The translations under genes and the position numbers were made by a program. DNA of 37,146 bases, taken from the NCBI RefSeq assembly GCF_001426685.1, contig NZ_LMFB01000018.1, positions 1 to 37,146 of the forward strand. Direction: 5' to 3'. This stretch comes from Rhizobium sp. Root483D2 (lineage in GTDB: Bacteria; Pseudomonadota; Alphaproteobacteria; Rhizobiales; Rhizobiaceae). Position 1 is the stretch's first letter, and each line of letters starts with the position of its first letter. The notes beneath the pieces were generated by a model. That model had not been told where the DNA came from. It ran no database searches and saw only the letters and a program-made list of their open reading frames with translations. Of the stretch, positions 34,327 to 37,146 are shown in pieces.

Positions 34327-35592
34327 GTGGCATCCGATTTCAGTGCGCCCAAACTCTCCCGCCCCAAAACCTCGACGGTCATCCGGCGGATTAGCTATGA
34401 GGCGGGGCAGAACCTGCGGCTGATCACGGTTGGCGTGGCAGTCTTCATCATCCTGCTTCTGGGGGCGTCCTTCTGGGTGTCCAAGAAGGGGCAGGAGGCG
34501 GACGAGGCCGTGGCGCATACGGTCCACAATGAGCGGCTGATCTCGGTCGTGCAGTCCCAGCTCCAGGATGCGGAAATTGGCCAGCGCGGCTATCTCCTGA
34601 CCGGCGATCCCTTCTATCTCGAGCCCTATGACAAGGCGCTGAGCGGGCTGGGCGCCAATGTGGAAAGCCTTGCGGTCGGCGTTTCCGACAATCGCCGCCA
34701 GGATGGCAATGTTGCCGTGCTGCGCTCGCTTGCGGCGCAGAAATTGTCGGAACTGCGCCAGACCGTCGAGCGCCGGCGTGCCGGCGATGAAGCCGCAGCC
34801 GTTGCCGTTTTGCGCAACGGGCAGGGCAAGGTGCTGATGGACGGGGTGCGCGACGTTTTGGAGCGCATGCGTGTAGAAGAGGAAAGCCTGATGACAGTGC
34901 GGGCCAACCAGGCGCGCCGCGCCGGGTTCGTGCTGGAGATGATGGTGATCGGGCTGGCGCTTCTGACGGCGCTGCTGGGCGTGATCGCGGTGCGGGCCTC
35001 GCTGCGGCGCGCGCGCTCGGCGGAGGCGTCCCGCGACGAGCTGCTGCAGCATCTCGACCGCAAGCTCCTGGCCATCATGGCCGCCGATATCGTCGGCTAC
35101 AGCAGGATGATGGAGGGCGACGAAACCCAGACACTGTCGCGGCTCAAAGATGTGCGCGACCGCATCGATCCGATCATTGCCAGCCATAGCGGCAGCATCG
35201 TCACCACGGCCGGCGACAGCGTGCTGGTCGCCTTTGCCAGCGCCCTGTCGGCGATCGATTGTGCAGTGGAGATACAAGGGGCAATGGCGGCCGACAATGA
35301 GGAACTGCCGGAGGCCGAGCATCTGATGTTCCGCATCGGCATCAATGTCGGCGATGTCATCGTGCAGGATGGCGATGTCTTCGGCGATACAGTGAATGTG
35401 GCGGCCCGGCTTGAGCCAATGGCCGATCCCGGCGGCATCTGCATTTCACGTGCGGTGCGCGATCATATCCGCAAGCAGAGGCACCTGACGTTCGACGATC
35501 TGGGCTTTCTGAAGGTGAAGAATATCGCCCATCCGGTCAGCGCGTTTAAGGTGCGGTTCGATCCGGCGGTGCAGTTGGAAGCGTTGGGTTGA
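34327..35592 (+). CDS. Membrane class III nucleotide cyclase with CHASE3-like sensor
   Basis: A 421-aa protein with membrane segments at about 32-50 and 200-223. Between them lies a helical periplasmic sensor whose AEIGQRGYLLTGDPFYLEPYD at 82-102 is the CHASE3 signature. The cyclase domain covers about 246-410: metal aspartates D254 in MAADIVGYSR and D297 in TTAGDSVL, and the GDTVNVAAR stretch (353-361) with the Asn and Arg for transition-state binding. The residue that selects adenine (Lys in many adenylyl cyclases, four before D297) is T293 here, so cAMP is likely but not certain. It starts at GTG 34327 with AAGGCAGG upstream. Confidence 0.9.
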   Translation: MASDFSAPKLSRPKTSTVIRRISYEAGQNLRLITVGVAVFIILLLGASFWVSKKGQEADEAVAHTVHNERLISVVQSQLQDAEIGQRGYLLTGDPFYLEPYDKALSGLGANVESLAVGVSDNRRQDGNVAVLRSLAAQKLSELRQTVERRRAGDEAAAVAVLRNGQGKVLMDGVRDVLERMRVEEESLMTVRANQARRAGFVLEMMVIGLALLTALLGVIAVRASLRRARSAEASRDELLQHLDRKLLAIMAADIVGYSRMMEGDETQTLSRLKDVRDRIDPIIASHSGSIVTTAGDSVLVAFASALSAIDCAVEIQGAMAADNEELPEAEHLMFRIGINVGDVIVQDGDVFGDTVNVAARLEPMADPGGICISRAVRDHIRKQRHLTFDDLGFLKVKNIAHPVSAFKVRFDPAVQLEALG

Positions 35593-35653
35593 TACTGGGT
35601 TTGTGGCGGCGTTTTTATATGGTTTCCTGCCACAAGGCCGGAGGTTGAGGAGG

Positions 35654-35790
35654 CCCACCCCCCCTTTGTCACTTCGTGACATCTCCCCCGCAAGGGGGGA
35701 GATTGTTCTTTTTCCCTTTTAGCCACAGAGCTAGCGGTTAATCTCCCCCCTTGAGTGGGAGATGTCGGCGTCGCCGACAGAGGGGGGGGT
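35654..35790. repeat. Intergenic mosaic repeat, type B (double unit)
   Basis: Unit 1: CCACCCCCCCTTTGTCAC-ttc-GTGACAT and CTCCCCC-gcaa-GGGGGGAGAT. A spacer beginning TTGTTCTTTT follows, then an inverted unit with ATCTCCCCCC-ttgag-TGGGAGAT, GTCGGCG-tc-GCCGAC and AGGGGGGGG. Same plan as 19762-19870, with a longer spacer. Located between the convergent cyclase and ftsZ2 genes, where it may end both transcripts. Confidence 0.8.
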
Positions 35791-35835
35791 TAAACCAACC
35801 CCGATCTCAAATTCGACGGCCGCGCGATGAGGCGC

Positions 35836-36867
35836 TTACTGCAGCGTCCGTGGCTGCAGCTGGGCCGGCTGTTCGACGGCGACATTGGCGCCCGTGCCGG
35901 CGGCCTGGGCGTCAAGGCCCGTGGCAACGACGGAAACGCGGAATACGCCGTCCAGGCTCTTGTCGAAGATGGCGCCGACGACGATATCGGCATCCTCGTA
36001 GACTTCCTCGCGGATGCGGGTGGCGGCCTCGTCGACTTCGAACAGCGTCATGTCGGAGCCACCGGAGATCGAGATCAAGACGCCCTTGGCGCCCTTCATC
36101 GACACTTCGCTCAAGAGCGGATTGGCGATTGCCGCTTCGGCGGCCTTGGAGGCGCGGCTTTCGCCGCTTGCTTCGCCCGTGCCCATCATGGCGCGGCCCA
36201 TACCCTTCATCACCGATTTGACGTCGGCGAAGTCGAGATTGATCAGGCCTTCCTTGACGATCAGGTCGGTGATGCAGCCGACGCCGGAATAGAGCACCCG
36301 GTCGGCAATGACGAAGGCGTCGGCAAAGGTGGTCTTGGCGTCGGCGATGCGGAAGAGGTTCTGGTTGGGAATGACGATGACGGTGTCGGCCGCTTCGCGC
36401 AGCCGCTCGATGCCTTCCTCGGCCGATTGCATGCGGCGCTTGCCCTCGAAGCTGAACGGCTTGGTGACGACGGCCACCGTGAGAATACCGGCATTGCGCG
36501 CGGCCTGCGCGATCACGGGCGCTGCACCCGTGCCTGTGCCGCCGCCCATGCCGGCGGTGACGAAGCACATATGCGTGCCGCCGAGATGATCCATGATCTC
36601 GTCGATCGATTCTTCGGCTGCCGCGCGGCCGACTTCTGGCAGCGAGCCGGCGCCGAGACCTTCGGTCACCTGCGCGCCGAGCTGGATCAGCCGGGTCGCC
36701 TTCGACATGGTCAGCGCCTGCGCATCGGTATTTGCAGCCACGAATTCGGCGCCCTGCAGGCCCTCGGTGATCATGTTGTTGATGGCATTGCCGCCGCCGC
36801 CGCCGACACCGATGACTGTGATCTTCGGCCTCATTTCCGAAATCACGGGTTTCTTGATCTCTGTCAT
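35836..36867 (-). CDS. ftsZ2: Short cell-division-type GTPase FtsZ2
   Basis: A 343-aa tubulin-like GTPase. The nucleotide loop [15 protein letters not shown] is at 18-32, the signature GGGTGTG at 108-114, and the T7 loop [11 protein letters not shown] is present, so GTP hydrolysis on polymerisation is expected. The protein ends shortly after the tubulin core (VSVVATG, then about 27 residues rich in Ala and Gln), with no long linker and no C-terminal conserved peptide that binds FtsA or other partners. This matches the second, truncated FtsZ (FtsZ2) of Sinorhizobium; the full-length ftsZ would be elsewhere with ftsA. The ATG at 36867 has AAGGAG; an upstream frame to 37014 is not needed. Confidence 0.93.
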   Translation of the reverse strand: MTEIKKPVISEMRPKITVIGVGGGGGNAINNMITEGLQGAEFVAANTDAQALTMSKATRLIQLGAQVTEGLGAGSLPEVGRAAAEESIDEIMDHLGGTHMCFVTAGMGGGTGTGAAPVIAQAARNAGILTVAVVTKPFSFEGKRRMQSAEEGIERLREAADTVIVIPNQNLFRIADAKTTFADAFVIADRVLYSGVGCITDLIVKEGLINLDFADVKSVMKGMGRAMMGTGEASGESRASKAAEAAIANPLLSEVSMKGAKGVLISISGGSDMTLFEVDEAATRIREEVYEDADIVVGAIFDKSLDGVFRVSVVATGLDAQAAGTGANVAVEQPAQLQPRTLQ

Positions 36868-37054
36868 CTTGTCTCCTTGGACGTAAGCGCGGCCCCGGCA
36901 AATGGAAGCGCGTTCCGGGGGCTGCATCGAATGCGAAGCGGAGCGGGCGCGAATCAGGCTGCCGCAGGTTATGCTGGCAAAAAGGCAGAGAGACGGCGCG
37001 GGTGCAAGAGTCACAGCTAAAATTGCTGTGCCGGCGAAGTTTCTGGGGGGTATC

Positions 37055-37146
37055 TGTCCCTTCTCCCCGGCGGGGAGAAGGTGGCCTGAAAGGCCGGATG
37101 AGGGGGACCGCAGGTGCGGAATGTGCCGGGCCGCCCCCTCATCGCC
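37055..37146. repeat. Type A mosaic repeat, second copy cut by the window edge
   Basis: A minus-strand copy at about 37058-37104 (CTTCTCCCC-ggc-GGGGAGAAG, then GGTGGCC-tgaaa-GGCCGGATGAGGGGG). A plus-strand copy begins with CCCCCTCATCGCC at the last bases. The arrangement matches the inverted pair at 13744-13888. Lies about 190 bp upstream of ftsZ2. Confidence 0.75.

Overview
The window is about 37 kb of dense, high-GC chromosomal DNA from an alphaproteobacterium of the order Hyphomicrobiales, most likely the family Rhizobiaceae (Rhizobium, Agrobacterium, Ensifer and relatives). This rests on an RpoH2-type second heat-shock sigma factor, a short FtsZ2 without a C-terminal tail, an mdh-sucCDAB-lpdA cluster beside sdhCDAB, bacterial mitofilin beside the heme genes, and many intergenic mosaic palindromes of the rhizobial RIME/ABC kind. 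I do not call a genus.

Left part (1-5.9 kb): a possible IS-end remnant lies at the edge, then rpoH2 on the minus strand with a consensus EcfG/RpoE2 promoter, a GNAT acetyltransferase, a secreted hypothetical protein, inorganic pyrophosphatase, a YggT membrane protein, an MFS exporter and a TerB protein. Heme and tRNA part (5.9-13.7 kb): hemC-hemD-mic60-hemY-terB runs on the minus strand. The divergent tsaD-gpsA-yciI-EVE run follows on the plus strand. Next come a METTL20-like protein lysine methyltransferase and an extremely His/Arg/Asp-rich secreted protein with a CtrA-type box upstream (13.7-15.3 kb).

TCA part (15.6-33.6 kb): sdhC-sdhD-sdhA, then a VapBC-type toxin-antitoxin pair, then sdhB. 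A protease-inhibitor-like lipoprotein and zapE follow, then mdh-sucC-sucD-sucA-sucB. Four accessory genes (MAPEG, LysE, a secreted protein and an SDR) separate sucB from lpdA, the shared E3 subunit. Together these genes encode the TCA steps from 2-oxoglutarate to succinate (SucAB-Lpd, SucCD), succinate to fumarate (Sdh) and malate to oxaloacetate (Mdh).

Right part (33.7-37.1 kb): a DUF2867 protein, a membrane class III nucleotide cyclase with a CHASE3-like sensor, and ftsZ2 on the minus strand.

The most unusual feature is the RHH-PIN toxin-antitoxin pair inside the succinate dehydrogenase operon. The toxin stop codon overlaps the sdhB start by 8 bp, so the gene for the iron-sulfur subunit is physically and probably translationally tied to the toxin gene. 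Other points worth checking are two perfect TTAA-N7-TTAA boxes, a 12-bp direct repeat and a hairpin between Shine-Dalgarno and start codon ahead of sucA, and two families of mosaic intergenic repeats.
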